Source: Methylobacterium sp. W2
GTDB taxonomy: Bacteria > Pseudomonadota > Alphaproteobacteria > Rhizobiales > Beijerinckiaceae
Length of the DNA stretch: 64,000 nt
Direction of reading: 5' to 3'
Assembly (NCBI RefSeq): GCF_020662345.1
Contig: NZ_VMOA01000002.1
Coordinates: 1 to 64,000, forward strand
The notes under the pieces were generated by a model. That model searched no databases, was not told where the DNA came from, and worked only from the letters and a program-made list of their open reading frames with translations. Made by a program: the position numbers and the translations under genes. Below, piece by piece: positions 9,285 through 17,274 of this stretch (positions are counted from its first letter, which is position 1; each line of letters opens with the position of its first letter).

Positions 9285-10499
9285 ATGGACGAGACCCTCG
9301 CCAAGAAGCTGCGCATCCTGGCCGATGCCGCGAAATACGATGCGTCCTGCTCCTCCTCGGGCGCGCCCAAACGCGTGGCGGGCAAGGGCGAACTCGGCTC
9401 GACCACGGGTGCCGGCATCTGCCACGCCTACACGCCGGACGGGCGCTGCATCTCGCTGCTGAAGATCCTGCTGACCAATTACTGCCTCTTCGACTGCGCC
9501 TATTGCGTGAACCGGCGCTCCTCCAACGTCGCCCGTGCCAAGTTCACCGTCGAGGAGGTCGTGACCCTCACGGTCGAGTTCTACAAGCGCAACTACATCG
9601 AGGGACTGTTCCTCTCGTCGGGCATCATCAAATCGCCCGACCATACGATGGAATTGCTGACGCGGGTGGCGAAAAGCCTGCGGCGCGACCACGGCTTTCG
9701 CGGCTACATCCACCTCAAGTCGATCCCCGAGGCGAGCCCGTGGCTGGTGGAGGAGGCGGGCCTCTACGCCGACCGGCTCTCGATCAACCTCGAACTCCCC
9801 ACCGATGCCAGCCTGCACCGGCTCGCGCCGGAGAAGAACGGCCCGGTCATCCAGAACGCGATGAAGCAGATCGGCGCGCGGATCACCGAGGCCAAGGCGG
9901 AGAAGCGCCGCTTCTCGCCCGCCGGCCAGTCGACGCAGGTCATCGTCGGCGCGGACACCACCACCGACGAGGCGCTGATCCGCAAGAGCGCCCTCCTCTA
10001 CGGCTCGTTCAACCTGAAGCGGGTCTATTACTCGGCCTTCAGCCCGATCCCCGACGGCTCCGCCATCCTGCCGCTGAAATCCCCGCCGCTCCAGCGCGAG
10101 CACCGGCTCTACCAGGCCGATTGGCTGATCCGGTATTACGATTTCTCCGCCGACGACGTGGCGGATGCCGCCGAGGACGGCATGTTCTCCCTCGACATCG
10201 ACCCGAAGCTCGCCTGGGCCCTGAAGCAACGAGGCCGGTTCCCCGTCGATGTGAACGCCGCCGACCGGGAGATGCTGCTGCGGGTGCCGGGGCTGGGCGC
10301 CCGCGCCGTGGACAAGATCGTGAAGGCGCGCCGCCACACGCGGCTGCGTCTCGACGACGTCGCCCGTCTCACCTCGGGCCTCAAGCGCGCCCGCCCGTTC
10401 CTGATCGCCGCCGATTATCATCCCAGCCCGACCGGCACGGACAGGCTCGATCTGCGCGCCAAGCTCGTCGAGCCGGCGCGGCAGCTGAGCCTGTTCTGA
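9285..10499 (+). CDS. Putative DNA modification/repair radical SAM protein
   Basis: A 404-residue protein with the radical-SAM cluster motif CLFDCAYC (Cys67, Cys71, Cys74) inside a TIM-barrel-like domain and a C-terminal helix-hairpin-helix (about residues 325-365, core VPGLGARAVDKIVKAR) suited to DNA binding. Proteins of this kind are known to occur beside a uracil-DNA-glycosylase-fold partner, as here 0.2 kb downstream. The substrate is unknown. The ATG at 9285 was preferred because upstream residues are low-complexity and the family starts close to MDETLAKKLRILADAAKYD. Confidence 0.82.
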   Translation: MDETLAKKLRILADAAKYDASCSSSGAPKRVAGKGELGSTTGAGICHAYTPDGRCISLLKILLTNYCLFDCAYCVNRRSSNVARAKFTVEEVVTLTVEFYKRNYIEGLFLSSGIIKSPDHTMELLTRVAKSLRRDHGFRGYIHLKSIPEASPWLVEEAGLYADRLSINLELPTDASLHRLAPEKNGPVIQNAMKQIGARITEAKAEKRRFSPAGQSTQVIVGADTTTDEALIRKSALLYGSFNLKRVYYSAFSPIPDGSAILPLKSPPLQREHRLYQADWLIRYYDFSADDVADAAEDGMFSLDIDPKLAWALKQRGRFPVDVNAADREMLLRVPGLGARAVDKIVKARRHTRLRLDDVARLTSGLKRARPFLIAADYHPSPTGTDRLDLRAKLVEPARQLSLF

Positions 10500-10576
10500 C
10501 GGTGCCGGATGACACGCCGCTCTTCTCTCCCCCCTCTACTTAACGATATTCACCCATCTCGCGGACACCGCGGGTC

Positions 10577-10668
10577 CCCTCTCCTGGAAGGAGAGGGACA
10601 GGGTGAGGTGTGTGACCTTTTCGGAGATGGACCACACCTCACCCCAACCCTCTCCTTCCAGGAGAGGG
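10577..10668. repeat. Long imperfect inverted repeat, MITE-like intergenic element
   Basis: The left arm (10577-10612) and right arm (10633-10668) are reverse complements at 33 of 36 positions; each arm itself contains the self-complementary CTCTCC-TGGAAG-GAGAG type core. The 20-base centre is unrelated. Such CCCTCTCC...GAGAGGG palindromes occur as dispersed repeats in many proteobacterial genomes. Here it separates the radical-SAM gene from its partner and may form an mRNA hairpin. Confidence 0.75.
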
Positions 10669-10724
10669 AGCGCGGCGCGCCTGATGTCGAACATTCTCGG
10701 ACAAGGGGAACAGCCGTCGAGCAG

Positions 10725-12191
10725 ATGGGTGAATCCTGTAGCCCCGCAGAGGGGGGAGGGTCGGGCGGATCACTCCGGACGGTCATCCTCCGCGAGGGTG
10801 CCGATCTCGACGGGTTCCGTGCCACCGTGCGCCGGCTCGCAGCGTCATCGGTTCCTCCGGGTGAGGTGGTCTGGTCGATCGGGCACGCCCCCGGCCTTTT
10901 CAGAGAGGCCGTTTCGCCCGAACTCGGCACCGAGGTTCCGCTCAGCCTGCCGCGGGCGGTGGCCGACCTGATCCGCATGGTCGTCCCGCACCGCGACCCC
11001 GAGCGCTACGCCCTGCTCTACGCCCTGATCTGGCGCGTCACCCATGGCGAGCGCGGGCTGATGGAGGTGGGAAGCGACCCGCTGGTCCATCGCCTCGACC
11101 GGATGCGCAAGGCCATCGCCCGCGACCTGCACAAGATGCACGCCTTCCTGCGCTTCCGGCGGACGGAGGCCGACGGCGTCGAGCGCTTCGTCGCCTGGTT
11201 CGAGCCGGACAATCACATCCTCGAGGCGGCGAGTACCTTCTTCGTCGCGCGCTTCCGATCCCTGAACTGGTCGATCCTCACGCCGGACGGCTCCGCCCAT
11301 TGGGACGGTGACGCCCTGACCTTCGGCCCGCCGGGACGTCGCGAGGATGCGCCCGAGGCCGACGGGTTCGAGGCCGGCTGGCGCGATTACTACGAGAGCA
11401 CGTTCAACCCCGCCCGCACCAACCTCGCCGCCATGCGGGCGGAGATGCCGAAGAAGTACTGGCGCAACATGCCCGAGACCGCGGCGATCCCCGGCCTCGT
11501 CCGCGCCGCGTCCGCCCGCACGGAAGCCATGATCGAGAGGGAGCCACAGATGCCGGCAAAGCGTAACCCCGCCAAGGCCGTGGCGGCGATGTCCGACCAG
11601 GCGCCCGCCTCCCTGGAGGAGCTCAACGCCATCATCCGGCGCTCGGAGCCCCTGGTGCCGGGCGCGACCCAGGCCGTCCTCGGTGAAGGGCCCACCCATG
11701 CCGCGATCGCCTTCGTCGGCGAGCAGCCGGGCGACCAGGAGGACCGGCAGGGCCGGCCCTTCGTGGGACCGGCCGGGCAGCTCCTGTCCCGCGCCATGGC
11801 AGATGCGGGGATCGTGCGGGGGGATGCCTACCTCACCAATGCGGTCAAGCATTTCAAGTTCGAGGAGCGCGGCAAGCGCCGCATCCACCAGAAACCCACC
11901 GCCGGGGAAGTGAGCCATTACCGCTGGTGGCTCGACCGGGAGCTGGATTTCGTGGCCCCCAAACTCGTCGTGGCCCTGGGGGCGACCGCCGTCCTGGCCC
12001 TGACCGGCAAGGCGATCCCGATCACCCGCGCGCGTGGGCCCGCCTCCTTCGGCAAGGCCTTTGAGGGGTTCATCACCGTGCACCCCTCCTATCTCCTGCG
12101 CCTGCCGGACGAGGCCAAGGAAGACGCCTACGCGGCCTTCGTCTCCGACCTGAAACGGGTCGGGGACCTCGCGCGCGAGCTGGGGGGCTAG
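10725..12191 (+). CDS. DUF4130 domain fused to UdgX-type uracil-DNA glycosylase
   Basis: The 488-residue protein has an N-terminal DUF4130-like domain (to about residue 250, with WRVTHGERGLMEVGSDPLVH) and a C-terminal UDG-fold domain (about 290-488). The UDG part has GEQPGDQED (332-340), the HPSYLLR motif near the end, and the KRRIH loop with His388. In characterised UdgX that histidine forms a covalent bond with DNA after uracil removal. The fusion partner of the radical-SAM enzyme encoded just upstream is the same in many bacteria, so the two probably act in one repair or nucleotide-salvage step. The start is uncertain: the frame is open further upstream but crosses the inverted repeat, so the first ATG after it is used. 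Confidence 0.85.
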   Translation: MGESCSPAEGGGSGGSLRTVILREGADLDGFRATVRRLAASSVPPGEVVWSIGHAPGLFREAVSPELGTEVPLSLPRAVADLIRMVVPHRDPERYALLYALIWRVTHGERGLMEVGSDPLVHRLDRMRKAIARDLHKMHAFLRFRRTEADGVERFVAWFEPDNHILEAASTFFVARFRSLNWSILTPDGSAHWDGDALTFGPPGRREDAPEADGFEAGWRDYYESTFNPARTNLAAMRAEMPKKYWRNMPETAAIPGLVRAASARTEAMIEREPQMPAKRNPAKAVAAMSDQAPASLEELNAIIRRSEPLVPGATQAVLGEGPTHAAIAFVGEQPGDQEDRQGRPFVGPAGQLLSRAMADAGIVRGDAYLTNAVKHFKFEERGKRRIHQKPTAGEVSHYRWWLDRELDFVAPKLVVALGATAVLALTGKAIPITRARGPASFGKAFEGFITVHPSYLLRLPDEAKEDAYAAFVSDLKRVGDLARELGG

Positions 12192-12305
12192 CCAAGCGGC
12201 GTCGGGTGGTCGTGCGCAGACGTTTTGCAGGATGAGCGTGATCGAGGGAGGCGGTGAGGGCTACGCCCGCGAGGGTGAGCGGATCTCACGACGTCGGTTT
12301 CGTTG

Positions 12306-12491
12306 CTACCGCCTTCGCGAACGAGATCCTTCATAGGTCATGTAAATCAAGACGCCAGCCAACACGGCGCTGGCCAGACTGTCCCAGATTCCGTCGACGA
12401 CCAGGGCGATCACCAGGCTGAGCAGGGTCAGGGCGGCGAGGATCGATGGAATGGCCCAGATCCGGGACCGGATGAGCGGGCGCGTCTTCAT
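12306..12491 (-). CDS. Small two-helix inner-membrane protein
   Basis: A 61-residue protein with a short basic start, two hydrophobic helices (about residues 12-32 and 36-52) and a basic RRR-type end. Its ATG overlaps the stop of the PepSY gene by four bases (ATGA), so it is translationally coupled and the third gene of the TonB-receptor operon. No family is recognised; it may assist the PepSY ferric reductase-like partner. Confidence 0.6.
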   Translation of the reverse strand: MKTRPLIRSRIWAIPSILAALTLLSLVIALVVDGIWDSLASAVLAGVLIYMTYEGSRSRRR

Positions 12492-13663
12492 TCCGCGGCT
12501 CCTGCGCCGGACGGCCTCGCGCCGGGCGGCACCCGCTCGCCGGCCGTCTTCCATCGTCTGCGGGCGATCCAGAGATAGAGCCCGCTGCCGAGCACGACGA
12601 TGCTCGCCAGATCGAGAAGCGCCCAGACGATCTTCAGGGGAAGGCCGCCGTAATCGCCGAAATGCAGCGGTTGCGAGACCAGCAGAGCCTGGATGTACCA
12701 GGGCATCGCGCGCATGTCGGTGAGCGCGCCGGTCTCGGCATCGATGAGGGCGGGCTTGAGCAGCCGCGAGGTCAACGGCGTGTCGCCGGCCATGAACACG
12801 GCGTAGTGGTTGTTGCTGCTCACGACGGTGCCGGGATAGGCGACGAAGCGCGGGCTCATGTTCGGAGCCGCGGCCTTGGCCGTCGCCACCGCCTCGGCGA
12901 TGGAGGCGAGTCGGACGGGGCGCGGAGCGTCGCGATAGGGCGCGGTCATCTCGGCGAGCTGGCCGAATTGCCAGAGCTTCAGCATGAGATCGGCCCAGGT
13001 GTTCACCACGCCCGTCCCCCCGACGATCAGCGCCCAGCCCAAGGTCGCGACGCCGACGAGGTTGTGCCAGTCGAGCCAGTGGATCCGCCGCGTCCGGGTG
13101 CGCCGGACGGTGCCGAAATCGAGCTTTCGCATGAATGGACCGTAGAGGACGATGCCGGAGACGATCGCCATCACGAACAGGAAGCCCATCGCGCCGAGGA
13201 AGAGCTTGCCGCCGAGGCCGAGGAACATGTCGACATGCAATTGCAGCAGGAAGCCGATGGGACCCTCATTCGGCTTGGGCTCCCGGAGAAGGGCGGCGTC
13301 GCGCCGATCCAGGGACAGGATCGTCATGTCCGATGGCGGTGAGCGCACGTCCCGGGCGAGATTGACGAAGGCGACATCCGGCTCGTCGTGATCGAAGACG
13401 AGGTACTGGACCACGAGCCCGGGCTTCGAGGCCATGGCCGTGGCGACGATCCTGTCCAACGACACGTGCGCCGTCCCGGCCGGCATCGCCGGCACCTCGG
13501 GCTCGTAGCCGAGGACGCCGTTGAGCTCGTGATGGAAGATCAGCGGCAGGCCCGTCAGGCACAGCATCAGCATGAAGGCCATGCTGACGAGGCTCGTCCA
13601 GGTATGGACGAACGACCACAGCCGGAAGGCCCGCAGGCGCGGCGCGTCGGGTCCCGTCGCCAT
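12488..13663 (-). CDS. PepSY-associated transmembrane-helix protein (putative ferric-siderophore reductase)
   Basis: The 391-residue protein has the four-helix PepSY_TM plan: a helix after FVHTWTSLVSMAFM, a large periplasmic region, further helices near 155-185 and 205-240, and a last helix near 345-375. The W-x-D-W-H-N pattern (WLDWHNLVG) and FVHTW carry histidines typical of haem or metal sites in this family. Members next to TonB-dependent siderophore receptors are thought to reduce ferric siderophores at the inner membrane. The gene begins two bases after the receptor stop. Confidence 0.8.
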   Translation of the reverse strand: MATGPDAPRLRAFRLWSFVHTWTSLVSMAFMLMLCLTGLPLIFHHELNGVLGYEPEVPAMPAGTAHVSLDRIVATAMASKPGLVVQYLVFDHDEPDVAFVNLARDVRSPPSDMTILSLDRRDAALLREPKPNEGPIGFLLQLHVDMFLGLGGKLFLGAMGFLFVMAIVSGIVLYGPFMRKLDFGTVRRTRTRRIHWLDWHNLVGVATLGWALIVGGTGVVNTWADLMLKLWQFGQLAEMTAPYRDAPRPVRLASIAEAVATAKAAAPNMSPRFVAYPGTVVSSNNHYAVFMAGDTPLTSRLLKPALIDAETGALTDMRAMPWYIQALLVSQPLHFGDYGGLPLKIVWALLDLASIVVLGSGLYLWIARRRWKTAGERVPPGARPSGAGAAE

Positions 13664-13665
13664 CG

Positions 13666-15876
13666 TCAGAAGTCCAGCTGGGCCGAGACGAGGTAGGTCC
13701 GCGGCGCTCCGAGGGTCAGGAAGCCGTTTCCGGTGGAGGCCCAGTAATTCTCGCCCGACACGTTCTCGACGGTGGCCCGCACCGTCACGGGTTTGCCCCA
13801 CGTGCCGAGGAACGTGTAGCGGAGGCCCGCATCGAACCGCGTCGAGTCCGGGATGCGCTGCAGGTTGCCCTGATCATAGTATTGGGACGCCGTGTGGATG
13901 CCCCGTCCGGTCAGGGTCAGGCCGCGCGGCAACCAGGGCGGCAGGTCGTATTCGCCGTACAGGCTGAGCGTGGTACCGGGGACGCCGGGCGCGACCTTGC
14001 CGTCGAAGGCGCCGCCTTCGGTACGGACCAGGCGCCCATCGGTGAAGGCGATGCCCCCGATGAGGCGCACACCCGGCGCGAGTTCGCCGAACAGGCTGAA
14101 CTCGATCCCCCGGTTCCGCTGCAGGCCGTTGAGCGCATAGTTCCGCGTCGCCGGATCCTGGAAAGCGTTGGGCCGGTTGATCTCGAACAGAGAGGCGCTG
14201 ACGCCGACGACGCCGAAATCGTACTTCACGCCGATCTCCTTCTGGTCGGCGATGGTCGGCGGGAGCGCCTGGTTCGGGTTGCTGGCCGTGACGGGAGCCG
14301 AGTCGGTCGAGAGCAGGCCCTCGATGTAATTGCCGTAGAGCGAGAGATGCTCCAGCGGCTTGACCACGAGGCCGACCGCGGGCGTCCAGGCGACCTTGTC
14401 GTAACGCGACGTGGCGTCGCCGAAGCTGGGGCTGCCGGGCGAGAAGTCGTAGCCCTTGACCCCGATCTGCTGGAAGCGGCCGCCCACGGTGAGCAGCACC
14501 CGCTCGTCCAGGGACGACAGGGTGTCGGCGAGGGCGACGCTGCGGTTGGTCTGCATGGAGCCGCGGGCATTCCCGATATCGATGTCGGGGTAGGCCGGAG
14601 CCGCGAAGGAGAGCGGGCTGTAGATGTTCGAGACGCCGCCCGGCAGGAACTGGACCGCCTTCGGATAGTTCGTCGTGCTCCAGAAACCGACGGCGGAAAC
14701 GGTGGCCCGGTGCGCGATGGGGCCCGTCTGGAACCGGGTCCGCAGGCCGGCCTCGGCCGAATAGGATTCGGTGACGTATTGCTGCCGGGCGAACGGGCCG
14801 GCGACACCCCCCATCGACGTCACCAGGGTCTGGAAGCTGGCGAGCGCGCTTTCCTGGGTCGAGTGGCCGCCGAAGCCGGCATAGAGCGTGGTGTCGGGGG
14901 TGAGGTCGTACTCGGCCCGGAAGGTGCCGAACTTCGTCTCGGTCCGCTGGAATTCGTAGGGCTGGTTCTGATTGAGGGTGAGATTGGGCGCCCTCGGGAT
15001 CTGGATGCCGGGCGCCACCGTGAGGAACGACCGGTTCCGCCGGTAATCGTCGACCTGATAGCCGAAATCGGCCGAGAGGCGGACGCGGTCACCCCGGTAA
15101 TCGAGGCCGATCGAGCCGAATCCCACTTCGAGCCGCTCGCGGTCGATGGCGGATTCGCCGTTGCGATAGACGCCGTTGACCCGCACGCCCCATTCCTTCG
15201 CCTCTCCGAAGCGCCGGCCGATATCCACGGCCGTGCCGAACTGGCCCCGGGAGATGAAGAACGGCGTGATCCGGGTCAGCGGCTCGTCATAGGCGCGCTT
15301 GGGAATGAGGTTGATGCTGCCGCCGATACCGCCGATGGGGGCGATGCCGTTGACGAGGGCGCTCGGCCCCTTGAGGATCTCGACCCTCTCCACGTTGTAG
15401 ATCGCCGGCCGGCGGCTATCGACCACGCCGTAGAGCCCGTCGAACGCGATATCGCTGGCATAGACCGGGAAACCGCGGATGTAGAACTGGTTGCCGGCGG
15501 CCCCCGTGCTGGACGTGACGGCGCGGACGGACGGATCGTTCGTGGCGACGTCGATGAGGCTCTGGGCCTGCTGGTCCCGGACGAGGGTGTCGGTATAGCC
15601 GGTGAAGTTGAAGGGCGTATCGAAGACGCTGCTGGTGCCGAGGATTCCGACCCGCGTACCGCTGGCGACCTGACCGCCGGCATAGGGCGGCGGCGACGCG
15701 CCGATGGTCCCGTTGGGGCTGCGGGAAGCGACGGCATCGACGCTCAACTGATCGAGGGTCACACTCCGCGGGGCGTCCTGGGCGGCGGCCGAACGCCCGA
15801 TTCCCACCGTGATGAGTGTCCCGAGCGCAGCCCCCCTCAGGACCGAACGGATGAGTGTTTCGAAATCGTCCCGCAT
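13666..15876 (-). CDS. TonB-dependent siderophore receptor
   Basis: The 736-residue precursor has a signal peptide (about residues 1-33, ending SAAAQ), a plug domain with typical blocks (PSVRAV, NQFYIRGFPV, RVEILKGPSALVNG, GGSINLIPKRA) and a C-terminal 22-strand barrel ending in aromatic F, as outer-membrane proteins do. A TonB box is not clear; SVTLDQLSVDA is a candidate. The start at 15876 has an AGAGG site six bases before it, better than the ATG 27 bases upstream. It heads an operon with the PepSY and small membrane genes, and is divergent from an AraC regulator, the usual layout for xenosiderophore uptake. Confidence 0.92.
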   Translation of the reverse strand: MRDDFETLIRSVLRGAALGTLITVGIGRSAAAQDAPRSVTLDQLSVDAVASRSPNGTIGASPPPYAGGQVASGTRVGILGTSSVFDTPFNFTGYTDTLVRDQQAQSLIDVATNDPSVRAVTSSTGAAGNQFYIRGFPVYASDIAFDGLYGVVDSRRPAIYNVERVEILKGPSALVNGIAPIGGIGGSINLIPKRAYDEPLTRITPFFISRGQFGTAVDIGRRFGEAKEWGVRVNGVYRNGESAIDRERLEVGFGSIGLDYRGDRVRLSADFGYQVDDYRRNRSFLTVAPGIQIPRAPNLTLNQNQPYEFQRTETKFGTFRAEYDLTPDTTLYAGFGGHSTQESALASFQTLVTSMGGVAGPFARQQYVTESYSAEAGLRTRFQTGPIAHRATVSAVGFWSTTNYPKAVQFLPGGVSNIYSPLSFAAPAYPDIDIGNARGSMQTNRSVALADTLSSLDERVLLTVGGRFQQIGVKGYDFSPGSPSFGDATSRYDKVAWTPAVGLVVKPLEHLSLYGNYIEGLLSTDSAPVTASNPNQALPPTIADQKEIGVKYDFGVVGVSASLFEINRPNAFQDPATRNYALNGLQRNRGIEFSLFGELAPGVRLIGGIAFTDGRLVRTEGGAFDGKVAPGVPGTTLSLYGEYDLPPWLPRGLTLTGRGIHTASQYYDQGNLQRIPDSTRFDAGLRYTFLGTWGKPVTVRATVENVSGENYWASTGNGFLTLGAPRTYLVSAQLDF

Positions 15877-16046
15877 CGTCGCCTCTCGCACCATCGCCGG
15901 CAATCGTGCTCTGCCGGCGCGGCGACCTGATTACTCACCGAAGGCCGGGACGCGGTATTGAATTCCTGCGAAAAATACGCCTAGTCTGCCATTCAAGAGG
16001 ATAAAGCGAAGATACGCTGCCGCTGTTGCGGGATTACACAGTACAA

Positions 16047-16062
16047 TTTGAATAATTACAAA
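16047..16062. promoter_or_regulatory. AT-rich palindromic site between receptor and araC-type gene
   Basis: TTTGAATAATTACAAA has TTTG/CAAA ends and a mostly symmetrical AT centre. It lies in the 277-bp divergent region (15877-16153), 92 bp before the regulator ATG and 171 bp before the receptor start. It is a candidate operator for the AraC protein or an iron regulator; nothing else was recognised in that gap. Confidence 0.3.
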
Positions 16063-16153
16063 CTCGCCCCTCGAATGGCGATTGTCCATCGCGGTTCGAC
16101 GATCCACTTCCGGTTGTGTTCTGACAAGCCAATCGTCCAACCGCAGCGAATGC

Positions 16154-17011
16154 ATGACCACAGCCCCTCCTCCACGGATCGTAGAAGCCGCTCACGAGAT
16201 CGTCCGGGCCGATCTCAGCCTCGATACGATCATGACCCGTTCGGATTACGAGGATTACGAGGGCGCCTACGAGAATACGGACACCCTCTGGATCCATCTC
16301 TGCACCCGCGGCGGCGGTCGCCTGCTTCGGAACAGCCGGACCCAGAAACTCGACGGCCTGTTCGTGCCGGGACGCGTCGGCCTGGGAGCCCCCTATGACG
16401 GCGGCGAAGGGTTCGGGCCGCGCATGAGCCTGCTCGCCCTCGGGATCTCCGAGCGACGGCTGAAGCGGCTGGCCGCCGAGCTTCCGGGGGGCCGACTGGA
16501 CATCGAGGCGCTGGCGTCGACCTACCACGACGATCCCCTGCTGACGGCCACGTTGACCGCCATGTGGGAGGAAGCCGGGCTTCACGGTTTCACCACGGCG
16601 TTCTTCGATCATGCCTTGGCCATCGTGGTGCACAGGCTGGCCCATGCCGCGTCCCGGCCCGAACCCGTCTCCGCGCATGGGCTCACGGCGCGGCAGTTGT
16701 CCGATGTGGCGGCGTTCATCGAGGCCGGTCTCGGTGACGACCTGCGTGTGGCCGATCTCGCCCGCATCGCGGGGTTGAGCGAGCATTACTTCAGCCGTTG
16801 CTTCCAAGCCTCGGTCGGCGTGCCGCCCTACGCCTTCATCACCCGCCGTCGCCTCGATCGGGCGGCCGAGCTCCTCACGCGCTCGACCCTTCCCGTCGCC
16901 TCGATCGCGGCTCTCGTCGGCTACGACGATCCGAGCCAGTTCTCGGCCGCCTTCAAACGCTACAAGGCAATGGCGCCCCTCGCATGGAAGAGGCAGCAGG
17001 CGAACGGATAG
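16154..17011 (+). CDS. AraC/XylS family transcriptional regulator
   Basis: The 285-residue protein has an N-terminal sensing region and a C-terminal double helix-turn-helix (about 190-283) with VADLARIAGLSEHYFSRCF, then SIAALVGYDDPSQFSAAFK, the signature of the family. Being divergent from the siderophore receptor operon, it probably activates that operon when the siderophore or iron starvation is sensed. The ATG at 16154 is preferred over one 72 bases earlier, whose extra residues look like untranslated leader. Confidence 0.85.
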   Translation: MTTAPPPRIVEAAHEIVRADLSLDTIMTRSDYEDYEGAYENTDTLWIHLCTRGGGRLLRNSRTQKLDGLFVPGRVGLGAPYDGGEGFGPRMSLLALGISERRLKRLAAELPGGRLDIEALASTYHDDPLLTATLTAMWEEAGLHGFTTAFFDHALAIVVHRLAHAASRPEPVSAHGLTARQLSDVAAFIEAGLGDDLRVADLARIAGLSEHYFSRCFQASVGVPPYAFITRRRLDRAAELLTRSTLPVASIAALVGYDDPSQFSAAFKRYKAMAPLAWKRQQANG

Positions 17012-17060
17012 GCCGGCACGGCGAGACCGTTCGAATCCCGAGCGATACGAAAGCTTATAC

Positions 17061-17164
17061 CAGACTTCGATGAGCCTGACTCGTCGAGGTCTGCCCGCGC
17101 GACTGCGCGGCGGCGGTCGTCCGCCGGACCTCCCTGATCCTCATCTAAGGGTCAGGATCAGGGA
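17061..17164. repeat. Composite four-hairpin intergenic repeat, copy 1
   Basis: Four hairpins stand in a row. H1: 13-bp stem with two G-U pairs, 17061-17073 with 17081-17093. H2: CCGCGC-gact-GCGCGG inside 17095-17110. H3: CGGCGG-tcgt-CCGCCG, 17111-17126. H4: TCCCTGATCC with GGATCAGGGA, 17131-17140 and 17155-17164. The middle 34 bases (17093-17126) match the second copy at 48377-48410 at 32 of 34 positions, with both differences in loops. It sits between convergent genes. Function unknown. Confidence 0.8.
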
Positions 17165-17211
17165 GATTGGGTATGAGCCGCCTTTCCGCAGCACGGTCCC
17201 CAACACGAGGA

Positions 17212-17245
17212 AGCCCCGTGTGCCGGATCAAGGGCACACGGGGCT
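17212..17245 (-). terminator. Strong hairpin terminator of the adhesin gene
   Basis: AGCCCCGTGTGCC (17212-17224) and GGCACACGGGGCT (17233-17245) form a perfect 13-bp stem with an 8-base loop, 30 bp beyond the adhesin stop on the minus strand. The sequence after it on that strand is pyrimidine-rich (TTCCTCGTGTT), not a clean T run. Confidence 0.7.
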
Positions 17246-17274
17246 CGCTATAGTCCTAGATGAGGCGGTCGATA

